Positions 46,376-56,244 of a DNA stretch of 64,000 bases are shown piece by piece. The DNA is taken from positions 248,001 to 312,000 of the forward strand of contig DATGIL010000015.1 of NCBI GenBank assembly GCA_035295745.1, in the 5' to 3' direction. The notes under the pieces are model-generated. The model saw only the letters and a list, made by a program, of their open reading frames with translations, was not told where the DNA came from and searched no databases. The position numbers and the translations under genes were made by a program. Positions within the stretch are counted from its first letter, which is position 1. Every line of letters begins with the position of its first letter. The DNA is from JAIQFL01 sp035295745 (GTDB taxonomy: Bacteria > Acidobacteriota > Terriglobia > Bryobacterales > Bryobacteraceae).

Positions 46376-46975
46376 CTACATGCCGACGCCGGCGCTCCAC
46401 AGCAGATAGCCGATCGCCTGCTTTACGTAGTTCCAGCGCTCCCGAAGTCGCTCCTTGAAGGAATCGTTGCCCAGTTCCTTGCGCGGCGACCCATACACAT
46501 TCAGGCCTCGGAACTGCAGCATCTTTTTGACGCGATAGATGTGATAACCGTCGCTCACCACGATGGCCGAATGTAACCCCATGCGCCGCATAATTTCGCC
46601 CGCCATGGCGGTCGATTCCAGCGTGCTCTCGCCTTCATCCTCCACGATGATCGATTCCGAAGGCACACCGCGCGTCATCAGATAGGCGCGGCCGACTCCA
46701 CCCTCTGTGAACACGGGGTCGCCCCCCGCGCCGCCCGTCGTCAGGATCAAAGGTGCAAGGTGGCGGTTGTACAGTTCCCAGGCGTGGTCAAGCCGTGCAC
46801 GCAGCACCGGCGAGGGGCGGCCGCGATACTCCGCCGCGCCCAGCACCAGGATGAGGTCCGCAGGTTGTGCTTCATCCCGAGTGGATTGCCGCCCGATCTG
46901 TATGGAGAGATAAACAATCCAGCCCAATAATGCGGTTACTGCCAACAGGATTCCGACCCGTGCGGCCTTTTTCAT
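46376..46975 (-). CDS. SanA/YdcF-like DUF218 membrane protein
   Basis: A 199-aa protein with an N-terminal helix (VGILLAVTALLGWIVYLSI) and a DUF218 domain: DLILVLGAAEYRGRPSPVLRARL, LILTTGGAGG, EGESTLESTAMAGEIM, VVSDGYHIYRVKKM. SanA/YdcF members are thought to act in cell-envelope integrity or as S-adenosylmethionine-binding proteins; the role here is not known. It ends 2 bp from the DUF169 stop on the other strand and is divergent from the TrmH gene. Confidence 0.85.
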   Translation of the reverse strand: MKKAARVGILLAVTALLGWIVYLSIQIGRQSTRDEAQPADLILVLGAAEYRGRPSPVLRARLDHAWELYNRHLAPLILTTGGAGGDPVFTEGGVGRAYLMTRGVPSESIIVEDEGESTLESTAMAGEIMRRMGLHSAIVVSDGYHIYRVKKMLQFRGLNVYGSPRKELGNDSFKERLRERWNYVKQAIGYLLWSAGVGM

Positions 46976-46983
46976 CTGCGCTA

Positions 46984-46999
46984 TTCTGAACGTTCAGAA
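46984..46999. promoter_or_regulatory. 16-bp perfect palindrome between divergent genes
   Basis: TTCTGAACGTTCAGAA lies at the centre of the 39-bp gap between the DUF218 gene and the TrmH gene. It is a candidate shared operator; the site does not fit a standard LexA spacing (GAAC and GTTC adjacent). Confidence 0.5.
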
Positions 47000-47014
47000 C
47001 CCTATTGTAATCAG

Positions 47015-47821
47015 ATGCTGAAGGTTGAGACGATCACCAGCGCCGCGAATCCCCTGCTGAAGGACGTTCGGCGCGCGATCGTACGCGGTGAACTCACCGA
47101 ACAGGGCTGGTGGGTGGCGGAGACCTTTCACTTGCTGGAAGAGGCGTTGCGCAGCGATTGCCGGGTGGTCATGGTTCTTGCGGCGGAGTCCGTACGTTCG
47201 GCCGCGGAGGCCCATGTGCGCCGTCTGAACGGCGTCAGGGTGGTGGTGCTGCCCGATTCCCTGCTGCAGCGGATTTCCGGCACCGAGACCAGCCAGGGCG
47301 TGATGGCGTTGGTAATCCCCCCGGTCTGGAACCTCGACCAGTTGTTTCGCGGACGCCCTTTGCTGGTAGTGCTCGACGGCCTGCAGGACCCCGGGAATGC
47401 AGGCACCATCGTGCGTGCGGCAGAGGCGTTCGGTGCCACCGGCGTCCTCTTCCTCAAGGGAACCGTGAGCCCCTTCCATCCCAAAACGCTGCGCTCTTCG
47501 GCCGGCTCTCTCTTCCGCGTACCGTTCCTGGCCGGTGTGGATCCTGCACTTGCATGTGCCGCGGTCCAACAAAAGCGGGTGGAGCTCTACGCCGGCGTCC
47601 CCGTTCGCAAGGATGCGCCGGGCCGGTCGCTGGCGGACGCTGATCTGACTGCGCCCTGCGGCCTCGTGATCGGCAACGAGGCTCGGGGCGTGGGCAGCAC
47701 GTTGCGCTCCGCGGCTTTGGATCTCTCAATACCGACTGTGGGTGTGGAATCCCTGAATGCCGCGGTGGCCGCCGGCATTCTATTGTATGAGGCGCGGCGT
47801 CAAAGAGTGCAGCGATCATGA
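47015..47821 (+). CDS. TrmH/SpoU-family RNA 2'-O-methyltransferase
   Basis: A 268-aa SPOUT methyltransferase. The N-terminal substrate-binding part (NPLLKDVRRAIVRGEL) is followed by the three SpoU motifs: LDGLQDPGNAGTIVRAAEAFG (motif 1), GLVIGNEARGVG (motif 2) and IPTVGVESLNAAVAAGILLYE (motif 3), which bind S-adenosylmethionine in a trefoil knot. It probably methylates rRNA or tRNA ribose. It overlaps rarA by 4 bp. No clear ribosome-binding site precedes the ATG. Confidence 0.93.
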   Translation: MLKVETITSAANPLLKDVRRAIVRGELTEQGWWVAETFHLLEEALRSDCRVVMVLAAESVRSAAEAHVRRLNGVRVVVLPDSLLQRISGTETSQGVMALVIPPVWNLDQLFRGRPLLVVLDGLQDPGNAGTIVRAAEAFGATGVLFLKGTVSPFHPKTLRSSAGSLFRVPFLAGVDPALACAAVQQKRVELYAGVPVRKDAPGRSLADADLTAPCGLVIGNEARGVGSTLRSAALDLSIPTVGVESLNAAVAAGILLYEARRQRVQRS

Positions 47822-49131
47822 GCCTCTTCGACACCACGCCGCCACTCGCACCCGAGCCTGGTGGTGCCAAACGTCCTCTTGCGGAACGGATGCGTCCCGA
47901 GCGCCTCGAAGACTATATCGGGCAGGAACACATCCTCGGGCCGGGGAAGCCGCTACGCCGCCAGATCGAGCGTGATGAACTGACCTCCATCATTTTGTGG
48001 GGACCGCCGGGCGTCGGAAAGACCACGCTCGCTAAACTGATTGCCGGCGTCACACGCTGTGAATTCATCCCGTTCAGCGCGGTGTTGAGCGGCATCAAGG
48101 AAATTAAAGCGGTGATGGCGGATGCCGAGAAACTCCGCCGCCTGGGCCGTCGCACCATCCTCTTCATCGATGAGATCCATCGCTTCAACAAGGCCCAGCA
48201 GGACGCATTTCTACCATACGTGGAACGGGGCGACATCATCTTAATTGGCGCGACCACCGAGAACCCGTCGTTTGAGGTGATCTCAGCACTGCTTTCGCGA
48301 TCGCGGGTCTATGCCTTGCGCGGCCTCACGGTCCCCGAGGTAGTGACTCTGTTGGGGCGGGCACTCCCGGTCATCGGGCTGGAGGCCTCGCCCGAGCTGC
48401 TGGAGCAGATCGCCATCTACGCTAACGGCGACGCCCGCCAGGCGTACAACACGCTGGAAGCGGCCGCGGCTGCGTCCTCCGGACAACTCACGGAGGCCGC
48501 GGTCCAGGACGCCATGCAGCGCAAGGTGCTGCTGTACGACAAGGGCGGCGAGGAACATTTCAATCTGATCTCGGCGCTGCACAAATCGGTGCGGTCGAGC
48601 GATGTGGATGCGGCGCTGTATTGGCTCTCGCGCATGTTGGAGGCGGGTGAGGACCGCTTGTACATCGCTCGCCGCCTGATTCGCATGGCCAGCGAGGATA
48701 TCGGATTGGCCGATCCGCGCGCTCTGGAGCAGGCTGTTGCCGCGATGCAAGCGGTCCATTTTCTCGGTATTCCCGAGGGCGACCTGGCGTTGGGACAGGC
48801 CGTAATTTATCTCTCGATGGCGCCCAAGTCGGATGCGGCATATCGTGCCATGGGCGCAATTCATGCCGACGTGGAGAAGACCATCGCCGAACCCGTTCCC
48901 ATGAATCTGCGCAATGCGGTGACGCGCGCCATGAAGGAGTGGGGATACTCGCAGGGCTACGAGCATGCCCACAAATTTGAGGACGGTGTGCCTGGAATGG
49001 AATGCCTGCCGCCATCGTTGGCCGGCCATCGCTACTACCACCCGACCGATCGCGGCGTGGAGAAGAGGATTGGCGAGAGATTGGAGGAGGTCCGCCGCTT
49101 GAAAGAGGAGAAGCGCGAAGACAGGAAATGA
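47818..49131 (+). CDS. rarA: Replication-associated recombination protein A (MgsA/RarA)
   Basis: A 437-aa AAA+ ATPase with clamp-loader-like architecture. Walker A is GPPGVGKTTLAK (about residues 62-73), Walker B FIDEIHRFN, sensor 1 IGATTENPSFEV, and the C-terminal conserved YKYPHDY-type region here reads YSQGYEHAHKFEDG. RarA acts on stalled replication forks with single-strand binding protein. Start overlaps the TrmH stop (ATGA). Ends 1 bp before the next gene. Confidence 0.95.
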   Translation: MSLFDTTPPLAPEPGGAKRPLAERMRPERLEDYIGQEHILGPGKPLRRQIERDELTSIILWGPPGVGKTTLAKLIAGVTRCEFIPFSAVLSGIKEIKAVMADAEKLRRLGRRTILFIDEIHRFNKAQQDAFLPYVERGDIILIGATTENPSFEVISALLSRSRVYALRGLTVPEVVTLLGRALPVIGLEASPELLEQIAIYANGDARQAYNTLEAAAAASSGQLTEAAVQDAMQRKVLLYDKGGEEHFNLISALHKSVRSSDVDAALYWLSRMLEAGEDRLYIARRLIRMASEDIGLADPRALEQAVAAMQAVHFLGIPEGDLALGQAVIYLSMAPKSDAAYRAMGAIHADVEKTIAEPVPMNLRNAVTRAMKEWGYSQGYEHAHKFEDGVPGMECLPPSLAGHRYYHPTDRGVEKRIGERLEEVRRLKEEKREDRK

Positions 49132-49132
49132 G

Positions 49133-49573
49133 ATGACGCACCAGACATTGGTTTTTTTAGGCGGGACCTGCGGCAACAACAAGTGGCGCGAGTCGTTCAC
49201 CGCCGAGTTAGTACGGAGAGGGTTTCCCGGAAACGGAATCTTCAATCCGGTGGTCCCCGATTGGACACCGGAGGCGCAGCTGGCTGAGGATCGCGCCAAA
49301 GACGAAGCGTGGATGAATCTCTTCTATATCGCCGATCCCCGGCAGGAGAGTTCACCGGTCAGCGTATATTCGATTGTGGAAGCGGTAATGGGTCTGTACG
49401 ACAGTCCGGATCGCACGCTGGTCGTGTTCGATCTCACCGGGATTTCGGGCCACGTGCTCAAGGCATTGCAAAAGACGTACGCGGATTTGAAGAAGAGGTT
49501 CCCGAGTCGGGCGATCTTCGACAATCGTGGGGACGCCTTAGATTTCCTGCTACAAGGCTTGGCGCATAGATAG
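49133..49573 (+). CDS. Nucleoside 2-deoxyribosyltransferase-like protein
   Basis: A 146-aa protein: FLGGTCGNNKWRESFTAELVRRG (phosphate/nucleotide-binding start), FNPVVPDW, and EAVMGLYDSPDRTLVVFDLTG. The fold is that of the nucleoside deoxyribosyltransferase-like group, which cleaves or transfers N-glycosidic bonds. The catalytic Glu of true enzymes is not certain here. It follows rarA directly (1 bp), probably in one transcript; a link with nucleotide-pool cleaning is only inferred. Confidence 0.72.
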   Translation: MTHQTLVFLGGTCGNNKWRESFTAELVRRGFPGNGIFNPVVPDWTPEAQLAEDRAKDEAWMNLFYIADPRQESSPVSVYSIVEAVMGLYDSPDRTLVVFDLTGISGHVLKALQKTYADLKKRFPSRAIFDNRGDALDFLLQGLAHR

Positions 49574-49578
49574 TGACT

Positions 49579-49631
49579 GTGGCGCAGACATTCCTGTCTG
49601 CCGCGTCGACACTCAGGTCGACGCTTTTCGG
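49579..49631 (+). repeat. Single-arm hairpin repeat (copy 5)
   Basis: GTGGCGC, hairpin CAGACA-ttcc-TGTCTG, second hairpin CGTCGAC-actcag-GTCGACG, then CTTTTCGG. It starts 5 nt after the deoxyribosyltransferase-like stop. Confidence 0.85.
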
Positions 49632-49659
49632 ATGTCTGCCCCAGTTGAGAGCTATTGGA

Positions 49660-50784
49660 TCACCCCAATGCCTGGTCTAAATCCGCAATCAAATCGTCGG
49701 AGTGCTCCAGCCCCACCGACAGCCGCAGCAGATTCTGCGGCGTCCGACTCTGCGGCCCTTCCACCGACGCCCGATGCTCGATCAAACTATGCGCTCCCCC
49801 CAAACTCGTCGCGCGAATGAAAAGACAGCAGCGCGCCGCCACCTGCATCGCCGTCTCCCGCCCGCCGCTCACCTGGAATGACAGCATTCCGCCGAATGCC
49901 GACATCTGCCCTGCCGCGATCTCGTAACCCGGATGATCGGGCAGTCCCGGATAGTGCACCGTCTCCACCGCCGGGTGCATCTTCAAATGCCGCGCCACCC
50001 GCAGAGCGTTGTCCGAATGCGCCCGCACCCGCCAGGGCAGCGTATCGATGCCGCGCAGCGAGAGCCAGCAGTCGAACGGCGAAGGCACGGCGCCGCCGTA
50101 GCGCTGCGCCTTCTTTGCCCGTTCAAACAGATAATTCTGATGGCGCGTGATCAGCGCCCCGCCTACCACGTCGCTGTGTCCGCTGATGTACTTGGTCGTC
50201 GAGTGGCACACCATATCGATGCCGCAATCCAGCGGGTGCTGCAGAATCGGCGTGGCGAACGTGCCATCACAGATCGTAATGATCTTGGACCCGGCGTCGC
50301 GCGCCAATTGTGCGATCTCTCGAAGGTCGGTCACCTTCATCAACGGATTCGACGGAGTCTCCGTCCATATCAGTCTTGTACTCGGCCGGATGGCCGCCCG
50401 CACCGCCTCCACATCGGTCATATCGACGTAGCTAGTCTCGAGGCCCCATTTCCCAAACACATCGCCGATGACTTTCCGCAGGCCCCAGTACACATCGTCG
50501 GGAGCAATCAGGTGATCGCCGGGTTCGAGACCTTGCACCAGTGCTGTGGCGACTGCAAGTCCGGAAGAGAACACCAGCGCCTCACTGCCGCCTTCCAGTG
50601 CCGCCAGGCACTCCTCGAGCGCGTGGCGATTCGGATTGCCTTCGCGCGAGTAGCTGAAGCCCAACGGATATTCGCCTGCGGCACTCCGTTCAAACGTTGT
50701 CGAGAGGTGGATCGGAAGGGTGACGGCGCCGGTGGCGGGGTCGATGTGCCGTCCAGCGTGCACGGCCAAGGTTTCAATTTTCAT
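49660..50784 (-). CDS. Cys/Met metabolism PLP-dependent enzyme (cystathionine gamma-synthase / gamma-lyase family)
   Basis: From ATG 50784 a 374-aa enzyme. Family motifs are YSREGNPNRHALEECLAALEGG, VYWGLRKV, WTETPSNPLMKVTDL and the PLP-binding STTKYISGHSDVVGG with its Lys. The C-terminus holds SLGGAHSLIEHRA. It could be cystathionine gamma-synthase, cystathionine beta-lyase or a gamma-lyase; the family cannot be split by eye. Codons upstream of 50784 (to 50832) are less typical and ignored. Convergent with the rarA transcript. Confidence 0.9.
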   Translation of the reverse strand: MKIETLAVHAGRHIDPATGAVTLPIHLSTTFERSAAGEYPLGFSYSREGNPNRHALEECLAALEGGSEALVFSSGLAVATALVQGLEPGDHLIAPDDVYWGLRKVIGDVFGKWGLETSYVDMTDVEAVRAAIRPSTRLIWTETPSNPLMKVTDLREIAQLARDAGSKIITICDGTFATPILQHPLDCGIDMVCHSTTKYISGHSDVVGGALITRHQNYLFERAKKAQRYGGAVPSPFDCWLSLRGIDTLPWRVRAHSDNALRVARHLKMHPAVETVHYPGLPDHPGYEIAAGQMSAFGGMLSFQVSGGRETAMQVAARCCLFIRATSLGGAHSLIEHRASVEGPQSRTPQNLLRLSVGLEHSDDLIADLDQALG

Positions 50785-50879
50785 CCAGAAATTAGTGTAT
50801 CGTTTCGGGTGAACTCGTTTGGTGCAGGCCACTCAATGTGCGCGACGCTCTGGATTTCTGGGCAAAGCATAGACTCGCC

Positions 50880-51812
50880 CTACCTGCCGCCACCCAATAT
50901 CTTCAGATCCTGCAGCACGCTCAGCAAACCTGGCACCAGCGTAATCACAAAGAGCACGGGCAGAATGAAGATCACGATCGGGAACAGCATCTTGATGCCC
51001 GCCTTTCCAACCGCCGCCTCCGCCCGCAGCCTCCGTCGATTGCGCAATGCGTCCGCATACACCTTCAGTGCTTGCCCCAGGCTCGTGCCGAACTTCTCGC
51101 TCTGCACGATCATCGCCGCCAGCGACTTGATGTCCTCAATCCCGGTACGCCGCACAAACTGCGTGAAGGCAGTGGTCCGCTCCTGCCCGGCGCGCACCTG
51201 CATCACCACCGTCGCGAACTCGCCGGCCAGTTCGGGGTAGATGTACTCCATCTCCTCGCTCACCCGCATCATTGCCTGATCGAGCGCCAGACCCGTACCT
51301 AGTACGATGCCCAGCAGATCCACCGTATCCGGCAGCGCCTCCTGCAACTTGCTCCGATAGCGCTTCACCATACGCTGTAACACCATCTTGGGCAGCAGAA
51401 ATCCGAGCAGAAGCGCCACCAGCAAGCCAATGAGGACCGAGGTCGCCGGATTGCCACGCTCCACCCAGAGCATCAGCGCTGACATCACCAGCAAAAACAG
51501 CAGCGTCAGAATCACGTAGATGGCGAGCGCCGATTTTCGCCGGATTCCTGCCCGGCTTAGCAGTCGCTCCGTCTCGTGCAGCCAGTCTTCGCCGCCGGGC
51601 ACCTGGCCCACAAGCACCAGGATGCGATCCAAACCGCGGCCCGAGGTCTTGCGGCGCGCCGTCCGCTGTGCCACTACCAAAGCTCGCGACTGCAGCTCCT
51701 CCAGACGGTCGCCCAGCGGATCCTCTTGCGTGCGGAATAGCTCAACGCAGGTCCACAGCAGTACGCTCAGCGTGGTGCCGGTCAGCAGGAAGAAGAGCAC
51801 ATTCGTCAGCAT
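50880..51812 (-). CDS. tadC: Tad pilus inner-membrane protein TadC (T2SSF)
   Basis: A 310-aa membrane protein of the type II secretion F / TadC family: two helices near 7-25 and 95-140, then the T2SSF core VDLLGIVLGTGLALDQAMMRVSEEM, GTSLGQALKVYADALR and a terminal hydrophobic hairpin ending LVPGLLSVLQDLKILGG. With TadB it forms the platform through which the CpaF motor assembles Flp pili. It follows tadB by 7 bp. Confidence 0.88.
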   Translation of the reverse strand: MLTNVLFFLLTGTTLSVLLWTCVELFRTQEDPLGDRLEELQSRALVVAQRTARRKTSGRGLDRILVLVGQVPGGEDWLHETERLLSRAGIRRKSALAIYVILTLLFLLVMSALMLWVERGNPATSVLIGLLVALLLGFLLPKMVLQRMVKRYRSKLQEALPDTVDLLGIVLGTGLALDQAMMRVSEEMEYIYPELAGEFATVVMQVRAGQERTTAFTQFVRRTGIEDIKSLAAMIVQSEKFGTSLGQALKVYADALRNRRRLRAEAAVGKAGIKMLFPIVIFILPVLFVITLVPGLLSVLQDLKILGGGR

Positions 51813-51819
51813 GCTGTCC

Positions 51820-52791
51820 TCATACGCGGATGTTGGCGATCTTTCGGATCACCAGGATGCCGACGATTTCGGAAATGATCGCATAGGTGAAGAACTTCGT
51901 GCCTACCGGATCGGTCCACAAGAGTCGCACATATTCCGGTTTGAGAATCCAGAATCCCAGCCCCACGACGATCGGCAGGACACACAGCAGCCCCGCCGAG
52001 AAGCGCTGCTGCGCCGTGTGCGCCTTCAACTTCGCCGCCATATTCAGACGTTCGCGCACCAGCATCGCCAGATTCTCGAGCACGCTGACCATGTTCGCCC
52101 CAGTTTGTCGCTGCAGGATCAAGGCGATGATAAAGAATTTGAGGTCGATGAGCGGGACCCGCCGTCCCAACTCGTGAAGCGCCGGCTCCACTTGGGAACC
52201 CAGCGCCAGTTCTTCTACCAGTTTCTTGAACTCCATCCGGACCGGATCGGCCGTCTCCGTGGCAATCGTCTCCAGCCCACTGTGGATGTTGTGCCCGGCA
52301 CGCATAGTGCGGGTAAAAAGGTCGATCGCATCGGGCAACTGCTCTTCGAACTTGTGCAACCGTCTTGAACGCACCCGCCGGATGTAGAACACCGGCGCCA
52401 CTCCCAATGCCACCGCCGTCAGGATCTGCACCAGGATCAGATTCCAGCCAACCGCGACTCCGAACACGACAAATCCCGTCAGGGCCAACAAGACGCTGAG
52501 TCCAAACACGTCGGCGGCCCGATATCGCAGATTCGCCTGTTCGATCATCTCCTGCAGACGCCGCAAAATTCCCACCCAGGAGACCAGATCGCCCAGAAAC
52601 GCAAACGCCCCGCGATGCTCCCGCCGCAGGAGCTCCGAAGCACCCTTCGAGCGGCTTCGGACGTTGGCCCTCAGTTCGCGAAGCCGAGCTCCCAGCATCT
52701 GCTCGGCCTCCTGCTGGGGTACCGACCACACGTAATATCCCGCCGTGAACAGCGCCACGGAGAAGATCAAAAATGAAGCGACGACGAACAT
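51820..52791 (-). CDS. tadB: Tad pilus inner-membrane protein TadB (T2SSF)
   Basis: A 323-aa T2SSF membrane protein. After two N-terminal hydrophobic regions comes the core EEQLPDAIDLFTRTMRAGHNIHSGLETI and LQRQTGANMVSVLENLAMLVRERLNM, followed by two C-terminal helices. It pairs with TadC. The gene is separated from cpaF by the 189-bp repeat (52818-53006), so the repeat lies inside the tad operon. Confidence 0.88.
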   Translation of the reverse strand: MFVVASFLIFSVALFTAGYYVWSVPQQEAEQMLGARLRELRANVRSRSKGASELLRREHRGAFAFLGDLVSWVGILRRLQEMIEQANLRYRAADVFGLSVLLALTGFVVFGVAVGWNLILVQILTAVALGVAPVFYIRRVRSRRLHKFEEQLPDAIDLFTRTMRAGHNIHSGLETIATETADPVRMEFKKLVEELALGSQVEPALHELGRRVPLIDLKFFIIALILQRQTGANMVSVLENLAMLVRERLNMAAKLKAHTAQQRFSAGLLCVLPIVVGLGFWILKPEYVRLLWTDPVGTKFFTYAIISEIVGILVIRKIANIRV

Positions 52792-52817
52792 CTTAAGCCA
52801 TTAATCAAACCGAAGCC

Positions 52818-53006
52818 GTGGCGTAAATACTCCTGTTTGCCGTCTCGAGACCCGTGTCAAGACTTTTCGCGCGACCGCCAATTCCAACGACACGGCAAGT
52901 CTTCCCGTTTTGCGGCGTCGAAAACCCTGCGCATAACAAATCTGGTGGACAAACCGAAAAGCGTCGAGAAGAGTCTCGACGCGGCAAACAGGAGTGTTTG
53001 CGCCAC
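52818..53006 (-). repeat. Complete two-arm hairpin repeat (copy 6), inside the tad operon
   Basis: A 189-bp element with GTGGCGT/A at the left end and GCGCCAC at the right end. The right arm (about 52955-53006) is close to consensus: CGTCGAGA-aga-GTCTCGACG, CAAACA-ggag-TGTTTG. The left arm is more diverged. It begins 2 nt after the cpaF stop when read on that gene's strand, and 26 bp before tadB. Confidence 0.88.
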
Positions 53007-53008
53007 CC

Positions 53009-54325
<1,317 letters not shown>

Positions 54326-54537
54326 TCATTTCTCCTGAAAGGACTATTCATTTTATGCTCTTTTTCTTCGCGGACCGCACCGATCTTTTGCCGCGGTACG
54401 GAGCTCGCCCCCCAGTGCGATACATTCGGCAGATTCGCGATCGATTAGAGCCTTACGCGGATCCGGTAACAGGGAGAGCGGCAGCGCCGACGTAAACCAG
54501 CGGGCCTGCGCGCATCTCTTCAGCCCCAACGGCAAAA

Positions 54538-55725
54538 CTACCCGGCCTTCGCCGCCTTGCCTTCGGGTGCCTTCTTGCGTCCCGTCGCCTTGTCCACAAA
54601 TGCCCGGAAGATGCGATCCAACTCTCCGGCTTGCTCGCGATTCGCCACGAACGGCCGCGCCTTGTTGATCGACGAAATCACCACGGGCGATGGCGGAATC
54701 CCGTAGAACACCTGCTGATTCAGCGTCTGCTGGATCTGCTCCAGGTTCGCCGTGGCCGCCGTCACCTTCTTGGTGTACCGATTCACCACCACACGAATCT
54801 GCTCCTGATTGAAACCCATGCGCATCAGGAACGTGATGTAGCGCTGCGCATTGCGAATCGAAGGAAACTCCTGATCGATCACCAGAAACACCGCTGCCGA
54901 AACCTGCGCCGCCGCCAGCACCACTTCGTTCGACACAGCGCGCCCGCCATCAATCACAATCGCGTCGTACTTATCCACCAGAAAAGTCGCAAACTCGCGA
55001 ATCATGTGGTCGCCGAAATGCCCATGTTGCTCCAGGGCATCGGGCGGACCCACCACGAAAAAACCCAACGGATCGCGCGTGACGAAGCCCTCGAATAGCG
55101 CCTGGTCCATGCGATCCAGATTCTCCGCCACTTCCATCAAGGTGTACTGCGGCGACGCCCCCAGTTGCATTGCCACGTCGTTACCCACCCAATCGAGGTC
55201 GATCATCACCGTCGAGAGCTTCCGTTGTGCCAGCACCGAGGCGAAGTTCACTGCCAGCGTGGTGGTGCCCACTCCCCCCTTGGTTCCGATGAATGTGTAG
55301 AGCTTCCCGAGTTTGCTCTCCCCCGCCACAGCGTGCTTGGGCGCGCGATCCAGGCGCCCCATGGCATCCCGGAATTCGGTCCGCTTGATCGGCTGCAGCA
55401 AAAACTCGTTGGCCCCGGCACGCATGCACGCGATCACCGTCTCCCCATCTGCATGAAAATTGGAAACGATCACGAAAAGATCGGGTGCGGCCTGCTTGAC
55501 TTTCTCCACCGCCTTGATCGCACCCTCCGGATCTCCCGAGAGGTCTACAATCAATCCCGCCCCGGGATTGCGCTCCAGATCCTGCAACACGCGGATGTAA
55601 AGATTGGCCGCCACCTCCCGATACTCCGCCACAATCTTGGCGTTCGGAATATTCAGCAGGCTGTCCCGCACCATCTCGCGGAAATTCTCGTCGCTGGAGG
55701 CGACCATCAGGGCCGTATTAGACAT
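54538..55725 (-). CDS. cpaE: CpaE/TadZ-like MinD-family ATPase with receiver-like domain
   Basis: A 395-aa protein. Residues about 4-120 form a response-receiver-like domain (TALMVASSDENFREMVRDSLL ... AGANEFLLQPI). Then a MinD/ParA-type ATPase with deviant Walker A GTKGGVGTTTLA and IDLDWVGNDVAMQLG, and VIDGGRAVSNEVVLA. CpaE/TadZ proteins place the Tad pilus machinery at a cell site. About 212 bp without gene separates it from cpaF. A Lys-rich C-terminal tail ends the protein. Confidence 0.9.
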   Translation of the reverse strand: MSNTALMVASSDENFREMVRDSLLNIPNAKIVAEYREVAANLYIRVLQDLERNPGAGLIVDLSGDPEGAIKAVEKVKQAAPDLFVIVSNFHADGETVIACMRAGANEFLLQPIKRTEFRDAMGRLDRAPKHAVAGESKLGKLYTFIGTKGGVGTTTLAVNFASVLAQRKLSTVMIDLDWVGNDVAMQLGASPQYTLMEVAENLDRMDQALFEGFVTRDPLGFFVVGPPDALEQHGHFGDHMIREFATFLVDKYDAIVIDGGRAVSNEVVLAAAQVSAAVFLVIDQEFPSIRNAQRYITFLMRMGFNQEQIRVVVNRYTKKVTAATANLEQIQQTLNQQVFYGIPPSPVVISSINKARPFVANREQAGELDRIFRAFVDKATGRKKAPEGKAAKAG

Positions 55726-55743
55726 GAGCCTTCCTTGGGGAAT

Positions 55744-56244
55744 TCATGGCACGCACACTCCTGAGGCATCCTGGTAACCGGCGCTCTCCATCGGCAGCAC
55801 CGTCGTAAATGGCGGGATTTTTACCGGCGGCTGCTTCATGAAGCTGGCGAACCTCAGGAACTGGTAGTTGGTGATGCTGACACTCACCGTCGCGGGCACG
55901 CAGATGCCTGAGCAACTGTCGCTGCTGAACGGAGTCACGCCTCCGTCCGTGAAGTACTGAATCGAGATCCCGGCGTCGCCGTTCTCGAATACCGAACGAT
56001 CCAGAATCGCGGGAACGTGACTTTCCATGTAGGCGAGCACGTTGCTGCCGTCGGAGGTCCAGCAGTGCGTGGAAGCATAGCGCGCGCCGTCGCGTGTGAA
56101 ATCGTTCACGCCATGCCATACCCACAGCATCTCCGCCACGAACACAATCATGAAGGTGAGGGGAAGAACCACGCCCGCATACAACACGACGAACTCCGAA
56201 AGCGCCTGTCCCGAACGCTTCCTTCGCGCCGCCTGCATGCTCAC
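55744..56244 (-). CDS. tadE: TadE-like pilus assembly protein
   Basis: A 166-aa pseudopilin-type protein with the TadE motif near the N-terminus (GQALSEFVVLYAGVVLPLTFMIVFVAEMLWVWHGVNDFTRDGARYAS), a membrane helix at about 20-40, and an exposed Cys-containing domain. Start is GTG 56244 within the P1 peptidase stop, or ATG 56238. It is 18 bp from the cpaE start. No Flp pilin or secretin gene is in the window. Confidence 0.82.
   Translation of the reverse strand: MSMQAARRKRSGQALSEFVVLYAGVVLPLTFMIVFVAEMLWVWHGVNDFTRDGARYASTHCWTSDGSNVLAYMESHVPAILDRSVFENGDAGISIQYFTDGGVTPFSSDSCSGICVPATVSVSITNYQFLRFASFMKQPPVKIPPFTTVLPMESAGYQDASGVCVP

Noticed and set aside
54353..54535. 60-codon minus-strand frame between cpaF and cpaE, considered as a Flp pilin
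   Set aside because: No hydrophobic helix with Glu/Tyr pattern and no prepilin processing site; Pro/Arg/Leu-rich translation typical of noncoding GC-rich DNA.
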